Shown: positions 1 to 20,174 of the stretch, in pieces
How the letters are laid out: each line of letters opens with the position of its first letter
How positions within the stretch are numbered: the first letter of the stretch is position 1
Assembly: GCA_935421135.1 (NCBI GenBank)
Contig: OW285187.1
Span: 17,794,429-17,858,428 of the forward strand
DNA from: Bugulina stolonifera
Taxonomy: Eukaryota > Bryozoa > Gymnolaemata > Cheilostomatida > Bugulidae
Reading direction: 5' to 3'
DNA length: 64,000 bases
Translations under genes and position numbers: made by a program
Notes under the pieces: generated by a model
Told to the model about the DNA's origin: nothing
Database searches by the model: none
Seen by the model: only the letters and a program-made list of their open reading frames with translations

Positions 1-1239
1 AAACATCTATTATGTAGCAGGATATGTACTACAAGTGAGTACAGTAGTAAAGTAGTAATATTAATAGGTATGTGTTATGTATAATGTACTCTATCCCTCA
101 TACCACAGCACATATAAACACACCACAACAGATAAACACACATACCAAATAATACTATAAAAAAAGGTTGTAGTGACATTGTCTAGCCATACATGTCCAA
201 ACCAGAGCGCTGTGATAGGTTTAAGCCATGTAACTGATTAGACGACCTTATGACAATGTCTCCCAATTTCTGTTAGTTCCATTCTAATTATGAACAGGAG
301 CCAAGTCTTAGTTTAAAGTTGGCTGCCAGTACTCTTAACTCATTAGGTATGGAAACATTCATGGCAGGATTCCATCAATGGAAAATTCCTAAATTCCTCA
401 GAAGTAGAGCAAGTAAAACTGTTTCTTGTTGAATAATATTATTAGAGACCATAATATACACAGAACTCACTCATGATCACAGCAACAGATATAAAAAGAT
501 TAGAAACCACAAAGTACATCGATATAACAGCAGGAGTCAAACTGTGTGTTGAGATGGTAAGGTACTACATGTATATCTATGTGTGGGTAATGAACAAGTG
601 CCTGAGGTAGGAGTATATGGGAATAGATAGGTGAGGAATGCAGTAAAGGGGTGAATGACATGGGTAGACTGGTGGCTGCTAAGGGTAGGAGAAGTAAGTC
701 ATGAACATGCATTGAACTGAATAACGGATAGCTACCAAAAACAAGCTGTGTGTATAGAGGTAAGGCAAGTTACAAACCGTTTATACAATATCACTGCAAT
801 AATATAAACAATACACAATAACCATAAAATAGAGATAAATGTATATTGTATTGCTGTAATGGAGTGGATACCTGGTAGATACATGTAGTATATATTGCCT
901 ACACAAACTAGCAAGTACTTGTACAGTTCAGGTACTACTAGTCATCAAATAAGTAGGGAGAAATCGGCCTGGCAGGGGGGCACAACTCTCATTTACTACG
1001 AGCCAACACTTCACTTATACTGCTTTTATATGGCACAAAAAAAGGCTTGTGCTAGTGAGCATGATACATGTAACTTTTGCTCCGTGTATTTTCTGTGTCA
1101 TTTTAGGAGAGAGCCAACATGCATGTTGTAAAGGCTGCTGATTCTGAGCGCATACCCAGGGCATATCAGCCATTCTCCGTGCCATGTAAAGCGAGTAATA
1201 CTGTTCTAACTGACACCAAATGAGGCTAGCAAACAGTAC
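1..1239. other. Left flank, downstream of the last CCDC102-like exon found
   Basis: No convincing exon was found. The C-terminal exon of the minus-strand coiled-coil gene should lie here or beyond the left edge: the exon at 1,240-1,343 ends in phase 2 at a good donor, so at least one further exon is needed. Short open frames here (500-712, 732-914, 895-1,131) have no family resemblance and low complexity. The sequence is AT-rich with ACATGT palindromes. Confidence 0.6.
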
Positions 1240-10409
<9,170 letters not shown>

Positions 10410-10566
10410 TTTCAAGTACTGGAGATCAACCAACCAATGGTCTTGTGATTAGGTCTACAAGAAACGAGTAATCAATGATCCAGATTTAACCACTTAGCTA
10501 TTATACTTACGCCTACAGATCCCCATTACAAAATTACATACAATTCACAGTGTAGATTGGTATTTT

Positions 10567-11456
10567 CAGAGCTGGGTCCAAGTCATAGATTTGACTTGAC
10601 TTGCCAAGTCAAGTCACAAGTCGACTTGACTTGGACTTGCCAACTTGCTGACTTGACCTGACTTTGACTTGTGCATCAATGTGACTTGACTTGACTTGGA
10701 CACATAATTGACTTGTGATTTTGACTTGGATTCTGCCAAGTCAATCTGGCAAATACAAATTTTGTACAGTGTTTAGCCAACATGGAAAAAGGGTCTCAAT
10801 TGCCTACCTATTTATCATTTTTACTAGATCAGTGCTACTAGCAGCAGTCAGAGGATATCAAGATTAGCTATGAGGATACACAACTCAGGCAATATCTAGG
10901 CTGTGTGTACGTGAGACTACACAATACATAGTCACAAGTACACACAGTGCAAGTAGTGTAGCATAGGTGTGGTGTAAGTCGTGAATACAATGTACAGTGC
11001 GATAATCACTAGAGTTAAATGGCAGGACTGGCCAGAGGACACTCTGTGCTGTACCATGTGCTGTTTATATGCTATGTAACACTGTGTTACCATTACAATA
11101 TACAGGATATACACATAATACTATATGACCAGTCTCGACCGTAGTGCCAATAATACTACTTATATAGACTAGTTCTTTACCATGATTGCATAACATACAT
11201 GTACATGCCCTGCTACACCTTGGCATAGCTTTTTCGTAGATTGGAATGCCTACTAAAAGAAAAAAGTGATGTTTGGGAAAATATAAAATTTTTTGAAGTT
11301 GTCTTCCATTTGACTCGCATTTCAACTTGACTTGACTTGTGATTTGCATGACGGCTGACTTGACTTGAGGCAGCACTGACTTGACTTGGACTTGACTCCA
11401 AAATTTTAGAAATGACTTGACTTGTTGACTTGCATGTCGACTTGGACCCAACTCTG
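10567..11456 (+). mobile_element. Non-autonomous hAT-type element, copy 1 (890 bp)
   Basis: Starts CAGAGCTGGGTCCAAGTC and ends GACTTGGACCCAACTCTG, a terminal inverted repeat with one mismatch. It is flanked on both sides by the perfect 8-bp duplication GGTATTTT (10,559-10,566 and 11,457-11,464). The subterminal regions are full of CAAGTC/GACTTG repeats, like hAT transposase-binding arrays. Open frames inside have no transposase motifs. A second copy in opposite orientation lies at 13,362-14,243. It lies just upstream of the CCDC102-like start codon. Confidence 0.9.
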
Positions 11457-11464
11457 GGTATTTT

Positions 11465-13353
11465 ACACTCAAACTCCTGGTTAGCACTCTTGTGCATGTC
11501 GTTCTGGTTATGCTCATGCTCAACATCAAAGTCAGCAAAATTCGATTTATTTCTTATGTAAGGCGAAATTACTTGAGTGATGATGTTGATGTTATATTCA
11601 TATCTGATATTATTAGATTATTATAATAGGTAATAGATCTATTCTGATTCTTCTATTCATTATTATTCTACATTAGATTACATTCACATTGGACTGACAT
11701 TACATTGAATTTGATTGATAAATGACTGAATCACATTCGACATTGACATTCACATTGATGGTTTAGGCAAAGAAATTGGTTTTCAGATAAAACATACGAT
11801 ACATTAAAAAATACCTGTTGTGAAAATTAATGTGTGGTATAAAAATCACAGAATTTAAACTGAATGATCAACTATAAATAATTCACAATAATTAATAGTA
11901 GGTTTAGGTTATTTTATAATTAAAATGAAATAGTAGGTATCTAGGTTAGGTGCGAACAAAAGCAAAAATGCTAATCGTACCATTGGGTATTTTCTCTGGA
12001 CCGTGAAACTTGGGGAAATATCGTTGATATTGTATCCATCCTAGTTGATTATTTTGGCGGCGCTTATGGCGCTAAGGGTCTATACATATTTGACCGAGTT
12101 ATCCTAGAACCAAAGTTTCTATATACCAAGTTTATCCAGTAAACGATGCGTATACTCATTTGCCGTAGTTCTCTCGCCAAAGTGGGCAAACCGTTGCTCT
12201 TCAACGAGCGCCCAGCCTGTGGTCAAACGCTTAGGCTATAGAAATATAGGTCGGCAGTGGTAGTTGACAGTCCGCACAAAGAGCGTATTTTTACCATCTT
12301 TGGTTTACATAAGGCATAAATAGTTCAGACCACGTGATCAGTAGGATGGCTCGAACTTTTTGGGCCTTTTTCCTATATTTATGCTCTTCTAAATCCTTGC
12401 ATCTTTTATTGATGCTATTGGTATAAACATCATGTATTCTGAAAATAATGGGCTAGCATTACAGGTACTTTTAGCCAATCTCAGCGCAATTTCTTCGCCA
12501 ATCTTAAGAAGACCCCATTGTTTCATTGGTAATTTTTCGTTGCCACTCAACTACTTTGAACTAGGCCGCTTATCAGGTCAGATTTCGCGCGATCCTATTA
12601 GTGAATAAAGCCGTGGAACAACTTATTAGTTATATAAACTTTGCTAGAACGACTAAATGCCTATGTGTCCTTGACATTAGGTAGTAAATGCGTGCAAGTC
12701 TATTATGAAGAAAGGGGTCAAATTCATCCGCCCGTATTATGTTATTGCCTAAGCAACTTCCTCTTTGTTTTAAACTAAACAATGTGCTATTTTTAGAATT
12801 TATGTGGAGTTTAGTACTAAACTCTATGGTTTATCATCTCATCTTCAGGTTTGGACGCAGCTTATTGGCCATTTGATAAAAATAAGAAATATAATTATGT
12901 TATTATACACATACTACAGTGTATTATACAGCCTTACACTAACAGATCACGACATTATGATTATATTATTTTTATTTTCAATGTTATGTTTGTTGAGGTG
13001 TTTTTTGACCAATTGAATATCATATGAATCTCAGGCTTTAGGCTTTTGAACTCACTGTGACTGTCTCTGTGACTATCCTTTGAGTGTGACTGTCAGTAAG
13101 AATAACTGTCAACTCAGTTGATTAGTTCCAAGTTTGCTTTTGTCTTGGGGTGTTTACATTTGAATCATCAATCGAATCTTTTTTTATATTTTAATAATAT
13201 TAAATTAAAATTACAGTTTTATTTTAAAACTAGACTTACTACACTGATAGGTTATAATATATAATGATTTATAATATTGTCATTGTGACTGTGTTGAATA
13301 TGATGCCCTCCACCATGTGCTAACTATCGGACAATTTCATATAAAATAATAAT
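11465..13353. other. Intergenic stretch between two hAT copies
   Basis: No gene recognised. The left part (11,560-11,940) is very AT-rich, with ATTACATTGA-like words. The part at 11,950-12,700 is less AT-rich and more complex, with an E-box CACGTG at 12,331-12,336. Because the flanking genes are divergent (CCDC102-like minus, KCTD9 plus) a regulatory role is conceivable, but nothing proves it. Confidence 0.5.
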
Positions 13354-13361
13354 ATAATTAC

Positions 13362-14243
13362 CAGAGTTGGGTCCAAGTCGACTTGCAAGTCAACAAGTCG
13401 AGTCATTTCTAAAATTTTGGAGGCAAGTCAAGTTCAACTCAAGTCAGTGCTGCCTCAAGTCAAGTCAGCCGTCATGCAAATCACAAGTCAAGTCAAAGTC
13501 AAGTCAAGTCGAAATGCAAGTCAAGTGGAAGACAACTTCAAAAAATTTTACATTTTCCAAAACATCACTTTTTTTAATAGGCATTCCAATCCATGAAAAA
13601 CCTATGCCAAGGTGTATCAGGGCATGTACATATATGTTATACAATCATGGTAAAGAACTAGTCTATATAAGTAGTATTATTGGCACTACGGTCGAGACTG
13701 GTCATATAGTATTACATCCTGTATATTGTAATGGTAATACAGTGTTACATAGCATATAAACAGCACATGGTACAGCACAGAGTGTCCTCTGGCCAGTCCT
13801 GCTATTTAACTCTAGTAATTATTCGCTGTACATTGTATTCACTACTTACACCACACCTATGCTACACTTACACTACTTGCGCTGTGTGTACTTGTGACTA
13901 TGCATTGTGTAGTCTCACCTACACACAGCCTAGATATTGCTTGAGTTGCGTATCCTCATAGCTAACCTTGATATACTCTGAGTGCTGCTAGTAGCACTGA
14001 TCTAGTAAAAATGATAAATAGGTAGGCAATTGAGACCCTTTTTCCATGTTGGCTAAACACTGTACAAAATTTTTATTTGCCAGATTGACTTGGCAGAATC
14101 CAAGTCAAAATCACAAGTCAATCATGTGTCAAGTCAAGTCACATTGATGCACAAGTCAAAGTCAAGTCAAGTTGGCAAGTCCAAGTCGACTTGTGACTTG
14201 ACTTGGCCAGTCAAGTCAAATCTATGACTTGGACCCAGCTCTG
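13362..14243 (-). mobile_element. Non-autonomous hAT-type element, copy 2 (882 bp)
   Basis: Same family as 10,567-11,456 but inverted. It starts CAGAGTTGGGTCCAAGTC, ends GACTTGGACCCAGCTCTG, and is flanked by the perfect 8-bp duplication ATAATTAC (13,354-13,361 and 14,244-14,251). The interior is highly similar to the reverse complement of copy 1, apart from small changes. The different target duplications show two independent insertions, not one element with long inverted arms. Confidence 0.9.
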
Positions 14244-14589
14244 ATAATTACTTGATATATGTGCACCTACCATAATTATGTAATCTGAATAGTAAATGTC
14301 TTTTGAGTTATGTCCTCGGCCTGGAGTTTCCCTGATTTTATTAAATTCTAGCCAACCCTACCCAGTTTTGTATTGTGTTCCTCTCAATAACAGGATAACA
14401 ACTATATAGAGCGCTGGTCTACTAGGAGTCAGCACGAGTTGTTTAGTGAATACAGGAGAGTACATGTCTCATATTTACCTGGAGTAGTGCTGATTCTACT
14501 AGTCTTGACACTTACCACCTACCTGAGGAGCAGCAGGTAGATTTGAAAGATTTGCTGGCCATAGGATTGCACCTCATATGTGTCTGCTA

Positions 14590-14780
14590 CGAACAGACCA
14601 CTGATCCTGGTCTTTTTAGCCACCCCTGTCCAGAATAAGACCAGTTGACTCTGCATAGGATCACTATTATAAGGCTAGATGCTCTTCTTAACCCCACCAA
14701 TGATCTATTGGGGAATTGAACCTGGGACTCCTGCCTTGAAGTACAGGCCTCGACTGCTCCATTAATTGCCGCAATCAAAT
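14590..14780 (-). mobile_element. tRNA-derived SINE-like element
   Basis: On the minus strand a B-box-like AGGTTCAATTCCCC follows a potential anticodon-arm hairpin (GCCT...AGGC) and an A-box-like start around 14,770, as in a tRNA-derived SINE head. About 110 bp of non-tRNA body follow to the left. No target duplication was resolved. Confidence 0.45.
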
Positions 14781-15337
14781 AAGTTTATGTATTAATACAG
14801 CAGTTACGGAATATACAGCACTGTGAGCTAACTGGCTATGAGTCGCATTCACTCTCCAGTGTTCTTTATTATAATATTTTGAATATTCATACAAGTCATA
14901 GTCCTTTTGTTTCTAACAATCAATGTTTAAATAACTCCCTTTTGTCAAATATTGAAAGCTGCCCCTATATTCTAGCCTTAGTAAATACTCTTTCATCAAA
15001 CCATATATACTGGAAGTTTTCCCCTTTCAAGATATAGACAAACTAAGAGAAGACAACTTCGCATTGACTGATGATGCTTTTATTGTTATCGTATTTATTG
15101 GATTGCAGTCTAAATTTCAAATTTGCTAAAGACGTGGACAAAAGGAAATGCTTCTGTGCATTCATGCAGCTTCTTTATAAATTACGTTATTATTTTTGTA
15201 AATATTCAAAAATAAATTGGGAGATGATTACCAGATTTTGGTAACATAGAGGAAGCGATTTGGATTTTTGAACAGAAAAAGCTGCGAATTGTCCTAATCG
15301 TTTGCACAAATTGAGATCAACATACTTGCTTACTTAC

Positions 15338-15450
15338 TTCCACTGTCCTCGTCCCAACTCTGCATATCATTTATCTTGTTTTCCTGGGTTATGGTAGCAC
15401 GATAGAGTATGATAAGTTCTCTCATCACATGCATTCTGTAGTAGTAGTTC
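15338..15450 (-). CDS. Possible orphan exon, unrecognised
   Basis: A 113-bp open segment on the minus strand lies between an acceptor (TACTAG) and a good donor (GTAAGT). It would encode about 37 residues rich in charged and aromatic residues (YYYRMHVMRELIILYR). No neighbouring exon in compatible phase was found and no family is recognised, so it may be chance or a relic. Confidence 0.15.
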
Positions 15451-16381
15451 CTAGTATGCTTCTTTTGTTGTTTTTCTGGTGTTTTTTGGGATTTATACTT
15501 ATTTTGTTGACAGCACATAAATTAGACCTATATCTACGTGTATGTCCTAATACTTCAGCGTGACTATTCTCTCTCAGCTATCATTACTTCACATCACTTC
15601 ATACTCTATCTTAACAGTATCTCACTGCAATACCTGGCTGCGATTTCTCACCACATTCTCTCTAGCCCAATGTCTTGTGATACTCATATATTTTATGCTT
15701 CATTCAAGCTAGTTATTCTACCTTCTAATCACACAACATGTTCTCACCCGATTCAATCTAACTTATACTTTAAGAGACGGGGTCCCTTGCTTCTAGTTGT
15801 GACTGGTGCGGACAATCACGAGTATGGCTATTAAATTTCCAGTCAAGCATTGCTCTGTGGTACTCTGTATGTCTTGCTAAAAAGTTTCAATCTGATGAAC
15901 TTCTGCAGTGCTCCAATCTACTTGGAGATGTCTACATGTTCTACTGCTACTGCCAGAGTAGGACATAACTCTCAATTCAAATAGCCCCATTTTTAGCAAA
16001 GCCCCAGATCCTCTTAATATTCTGATAAGTCCATTCTATCTTATTCATTTGTAATTTTATCATTGCTGCATTATAAATGTTAGATTTTTGATAGCCAGGT
16101 TTTATTGTTGTTCATGTAAGCTCATGGTATTTCTGGATCTGGGATGCACTTCGCCAAACCCATTGAAAATGTTATCATCATCCTCCAATATTTTACTATC
16201 TTTCAGCCATTTATGGCAACATTTATGAACTGCATGAGTCTCAGTGTTAGATTATCTACATGTACTTGTTTGTTTCTATCTAAGTAGTACTTGTAGGTCT
16301 ACTGTTATAAAGAAACCACTGGGTTCGGGATATATTCTACACTGGTGCTGTTATATAGGCCTATAATTCCATGTTTAGAAA

Positions 16382-19300
16382 ATGGATCCACAATCCAATA
16401 TTAGAGTAAACATTTTTAAGAACGGAGATCATTCAAAATCATGTGTAAGTATTATATATACAACCTCTGTCACTATAACTGAGGCAAATAGTTGTGGTGT
16501 ACTTTATACAATGTAAATAGAGAATTTTATGTTTCACTTGCTCTGATTTAGACCAGCTGCTTTACATGGAAACGTGTGTCTCATAATCGCAAGAATAACT
16601 GGTAAGTCTTGCCTCGAATTGTTTATAATACTCACAGGTTCTGTTTAGGTGATGCTACTAGGGAAGGCAACTCTATCTGAACTGATGGCAGAGATAAATA
16701 CAAAGTTAGGTACATCACAAGTGGAGGTCCTGTTTAATATACACGGAGCACGTGTTCTTGATACGGCTACACTCAGGTATGAATAGATAATGTGAACAGC
16801 TAACTACATGTGCATGTAATGGTAACCCTTACACGACCTTGCTAGGGTGCTTCTATTGAACAGTTATCAGCAACAGTTCTACTTGGTGCTGTACATACAA
16901 GTATATGTCTGTATCAACTCACTGTTAGCTACTCTATGTGCACACTCGCATTCAGTCATTCTTTGTTATAATATTTATTTGCAGAGACGATGATACTTTA
17001 TATGCAGGAACACATTCTACTGACCTGTTTGAAGGTATGCTATAAATATTCATCCATTATGCTATAGTCTATTAATTGTGCTATAGTCTAATAATTGTGC
17101 TATAGCCTATTAATTGTGCTATAGTCTATTCAGTGTGCTATAGTCTATTCAGTGTGCTATAGTCTATTCAGTGTGCTATAGTCTTTTCACTACAACATAG
17201 TTTGTTTACTATTAACTATGCTATAGCATGCTCATCTGGTAGTATTTATGTACATGTACATATATCCTATGCTATACCATACTAGATCATATTAGCCATT
17301 CAGTACGCTTACCAAGAGAATATTGAATTACCCTAGAAACGCCAGTTGTGTAAATTGTACACTAATTATAGTATTAACAATAATCAGGCTTTATAAACTG
17401 TTGATATGGCATGTGCACTACCCACAATACATTGTTAAATGCACTACCCACAATACATTGTATGATGTTCTACCTACTAACTACGTGTACTACGTACTCA
17501 ACTGTTATCAGGCCACAGTGGACTGGCCACTACAGGTAGTCAACAATTCATAACTCTGAATATCGGAGGCGTGAGAGTAACAACTACTAGAGATACATTA
17601 ACCAATAGGGAGCCAGACAGTATGCTATCCACCATGTTCTCTAGCACAAGTCACACCCCTTGGTTTAGCCGTGTTGACGAAACCGGAGCATACCTGATCG
17701 ACAGACATGCAGCTTACTTCCTGCCCATACTAAACTATCTAAGGCATGGCCAGCTTATTATAGATGACACTGTCAACCCCGCCGGTGTCCTCGAAGAGGC
17801 AAAGTTCTTTGGTATCGCCTCCATTATTCCACGTTTAGAACAATTAGTTCAGGTAAACCTTTTACACCATCGATATTATCCAATACTTTTAATTCCATTA
17901 TCGACATACATGGTCTCCATCTAGAAGATTCAATCTGGTATTCTTTTCTGTTCTATTGTTTGTGGGAAGGTTGTATACATCATATTGTGTGCTGTATAAT
18001 ATGTTGTTATATAGTTTACTGAGTAAATATGTATTTTAGTTGAGTATAAAACCTACAGACTATACACCTATTACACGCCATCAGATGTCACTCTCACTAA
18101 TGACAACTCCGGCCAACTGTGAGCTTCGCTGCCAGGTAGGTGGCTTACATTGTATATGCTAGTATATAATTGTACTGGTGCATGTACATACTGTACATGT
18201 GCACTGGTTGTTGGATTTGTTTCCTCTCTAAACAAGTCATCTCAAAATATCTTAGACTATTTTTGGAGTCGTTTTCCCTTGTGCCACACACTGCAGTAAT
18301 TCACACCCAGTTGCATTGGAAGCTATTTCTTTAATTATTGTCATGGTGAAATTAATGTAGATACAAAACTTAAATATATTATTTTGGGTACTTACCTACT
18401 TACACACTCAATTACTTACATGTACTTACCCACTTGTATGCATATTACTACTTGATGATTGATGGAGAATGTGTGGGCAATGAAGTAACCTTATCACACC
18501 CGTGTAGAGTAGTAATATTGCATATAGCCTGTAGACCTATTCAGGACTTCTGTATAAGAATAAAGTAGATTGTAATGTTAAATAGGGGTTTGGATGGAGT
18601 CATATTCTGACTGTTTCAGGGCCTCAACTTTAGTGGCGCTGACCTTTCCAAACTGGATCTCCGTCATGTCAACTTTAAATATGCTAATCTGAGTAATACA
18701 AATCTATCAGGAGCGAACCTTTCACATGCTAACTTCGAGAGGGCAGAGCTTACCAACTCGTGCCTTGATGTGAGTGTCTACTGGGATCATGTGGTTTTGT
18801 GATTTTGCTTGTGTACATTGTGTTCATTATATTATGTAAATATGTACAGGTGTATATATTGTAACATGTATCAATGATGTACATGTACTGTATGCATATA
18901 CAGTATTTCTAACTGTCTAATGTAATCTTCAGGGGGCGAACATGATGGCTGCCAAGTTAGTTTGCGCTCAGCTAGAAGGGGCCTCAATGAAAGGATGTAA
19001 CTTTGAAGACCCTGCCGGGAGTAGGGCCAATATGGAAGGTAAGGCTCCTGTGGTTCAATTATTGTTGGATCCTATATAATAAGTAGTCCATTTTACTTCT
19101 TCCAAATCTTTGTGCGCTGGTGACTCAGTAATGGCTCAATCCATGTCATGATGCTTTAGGAGCAAACCTGAAGCAGGTGAATTTGGAAGGCAGCCAGATG
19201 GCAGGTGTGAATTTGCGAGTGGCAACTCTCAAGAACAGTAACCTGCGTAACTGTGACCTGAGAGGTGCTATCTTAGCTGGCTCTAATCTGGAGAACTCTG

Positions 19301-19413
19301 ACCTCTCCGGGTGTGACCTTCTAGATGCCAACCTAAGAGGAGCTAATCTGGAGGGCTGTGCTTTTGCTATGATGCTTAGTGCTTTACACATGTCACAGAC
19401 TCTTAAATCCTAG
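16382..19413 (+). CDS. KCTD9: KCTD9: BTB/POZ and pentapeptide-repeat protein
   Basis: Eight exons: 16382-16444, 16649-16776, 16985-17034, 17512-17852, 18040-18135, 18620-18769, 18933-19038 and 19160-19413, all in consistent phase, coding 395 aa (human KCTD9 is 389). Residues ~1-75 form the ubiquitin-like N-terminal domain typical of KCTD9. Residues ~88-190 are a T1-type BTB (LNIGGVRVTTTRDTL; LNYLRHGQLI; GVLEEAKFFGI). From ~225 to the end runs the right-handed beta-helix of pentapeptide repeats (A-[DN]-L-x-x, e.g. GANLSHANF). The C-terminal MLSALHMSQ closely matches the human end. KCTD9 is regarded as a CUL3 substrate adaptor; that is family knowledge. The ATG at 16,382 is the first in frame and fits the human N-terminus. 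Convergent with the GPCR gene. A 19-bp tandem repeat begins ~25 bp after the exon 3 donor. Confidence 0.97.
17059..17189. repeat. 19-bp tandem repeat after the KCTD9 exon 3 donor
   Basis: About seven copies of GTGCTATAGTCTATTCAGT and its AATT variant. The array starts about 25 bp inside the intron that begins at 17,035. The last three copies are identical. Confidence 0.9.
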
Positions 19414-20174
19414 TGCTGGTATCATGTATTTGGGCAGTATATACTGTACTATTTATTAATTTTAATCCTTATAACTCCAATAGAGGTTTGGTTATAGTAG
19501 ATTATTTCTGGTCTGGATAAAAGGCTATTGGGTAAATCAAGCCACACATCCACCCGGTGCAAGATTGAATTTGTGCGGCTCTATTTTCTATTTGGCTACT
19601 TTTTGTTATATCTATTTATATTCATTCTAAATGTCACCTTTAGCAACTATAACAAATAATGAGAGTATGTGAATGCTGTAGAGTAAGGGCATAAATTATA
19701 GGACTACATGTATTATTCATAGCACAGTGTAGATATTTCTAAATGAAATATAAGATTTCTTTGGGATTTAAACTAAACATGCATACTAGTAAATTCAGTT
19801 TAACTTCAACAGAAAGAGGAATAATATGATATACAGTAATACTAGACGAATTTTATGATTTCATTCTGCATAAAATGTGTCTATTATTACTGTATAGTTC
19901 ATTAAACTCTTAGCCCTCATCAACATTTTCAAAGGAGGAATGTATGAATGATCTTTTGTATACACTAGAATACACTATATCTTTTTTAACTATTCACTTG
20001 TTTTTATGCAAACCTCTGCTCACCTGCAACCATGCATGTAAGTGTGTTTACAACAATAGGGTAATAAATTGAGATAAATCCGATATAAATTTGCTGCACC
20101 ATATTTTATTTTTGTTTGTTTTTTGTCCACCACTATATAAAATAAATACATGACTTGTAATCATAACTGTTCCT
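19414..20174. other. Convergent intergenic region, KCTD9 and GPCR 3' ends
   Basis: Contains the 3' untranslated regions of two converging genes. A plus-strand AATAAA at 20,063-20,068 could serve KCTD9 but is 650 bp beyond its stop. A minus-strand AATAAA at 20,105-20,110 lies 65-70 bp beyond the GPCR stop. No other feature was seen. Confidence 0.5.
20105..20110 (-). terminator. Polyadenylation signal AATAAA for the GPCR gene
   Basis: Canonical hexamer on the minus strand about 65 bp downstream of the GPCR stop codon at 20,175-20,177, a typical spacing. Position is the only support. Confidence 0.55.

Larger units (their letters stand above)
14252..16381. other. Intergenic region upstream of KCTD9
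   Basis: Holds the SINE-like element at 14,590-14,780 and one possible orphan exon at 15,338-15,450; otherwise AT-rich unique sequence. The 5' untranslated region and promoter of KCTD9 should lie near the right end, but no TATA box or initiator can be named with confidence. Confidence 0.5.

Noticed and set aside
13367..13759. 130-residue frame starting MGPSRLASQQ
   Set aside because: Lies wholly inside a non-autonomous hAT element and has a mirrored, altered counterpart in the other copy; no transposase motif.
10567..14243. Single foldback transposon with ~890-bp inverted arms
   Set aside because: Each arm has its own inverted ends and its own distinct 8-bp target duplication.
19146..19391. 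Minus-strand frame opposite the last KCTD9 exon
   Set aside because: Shadow of the pentapeptide-repeat coding sequence.
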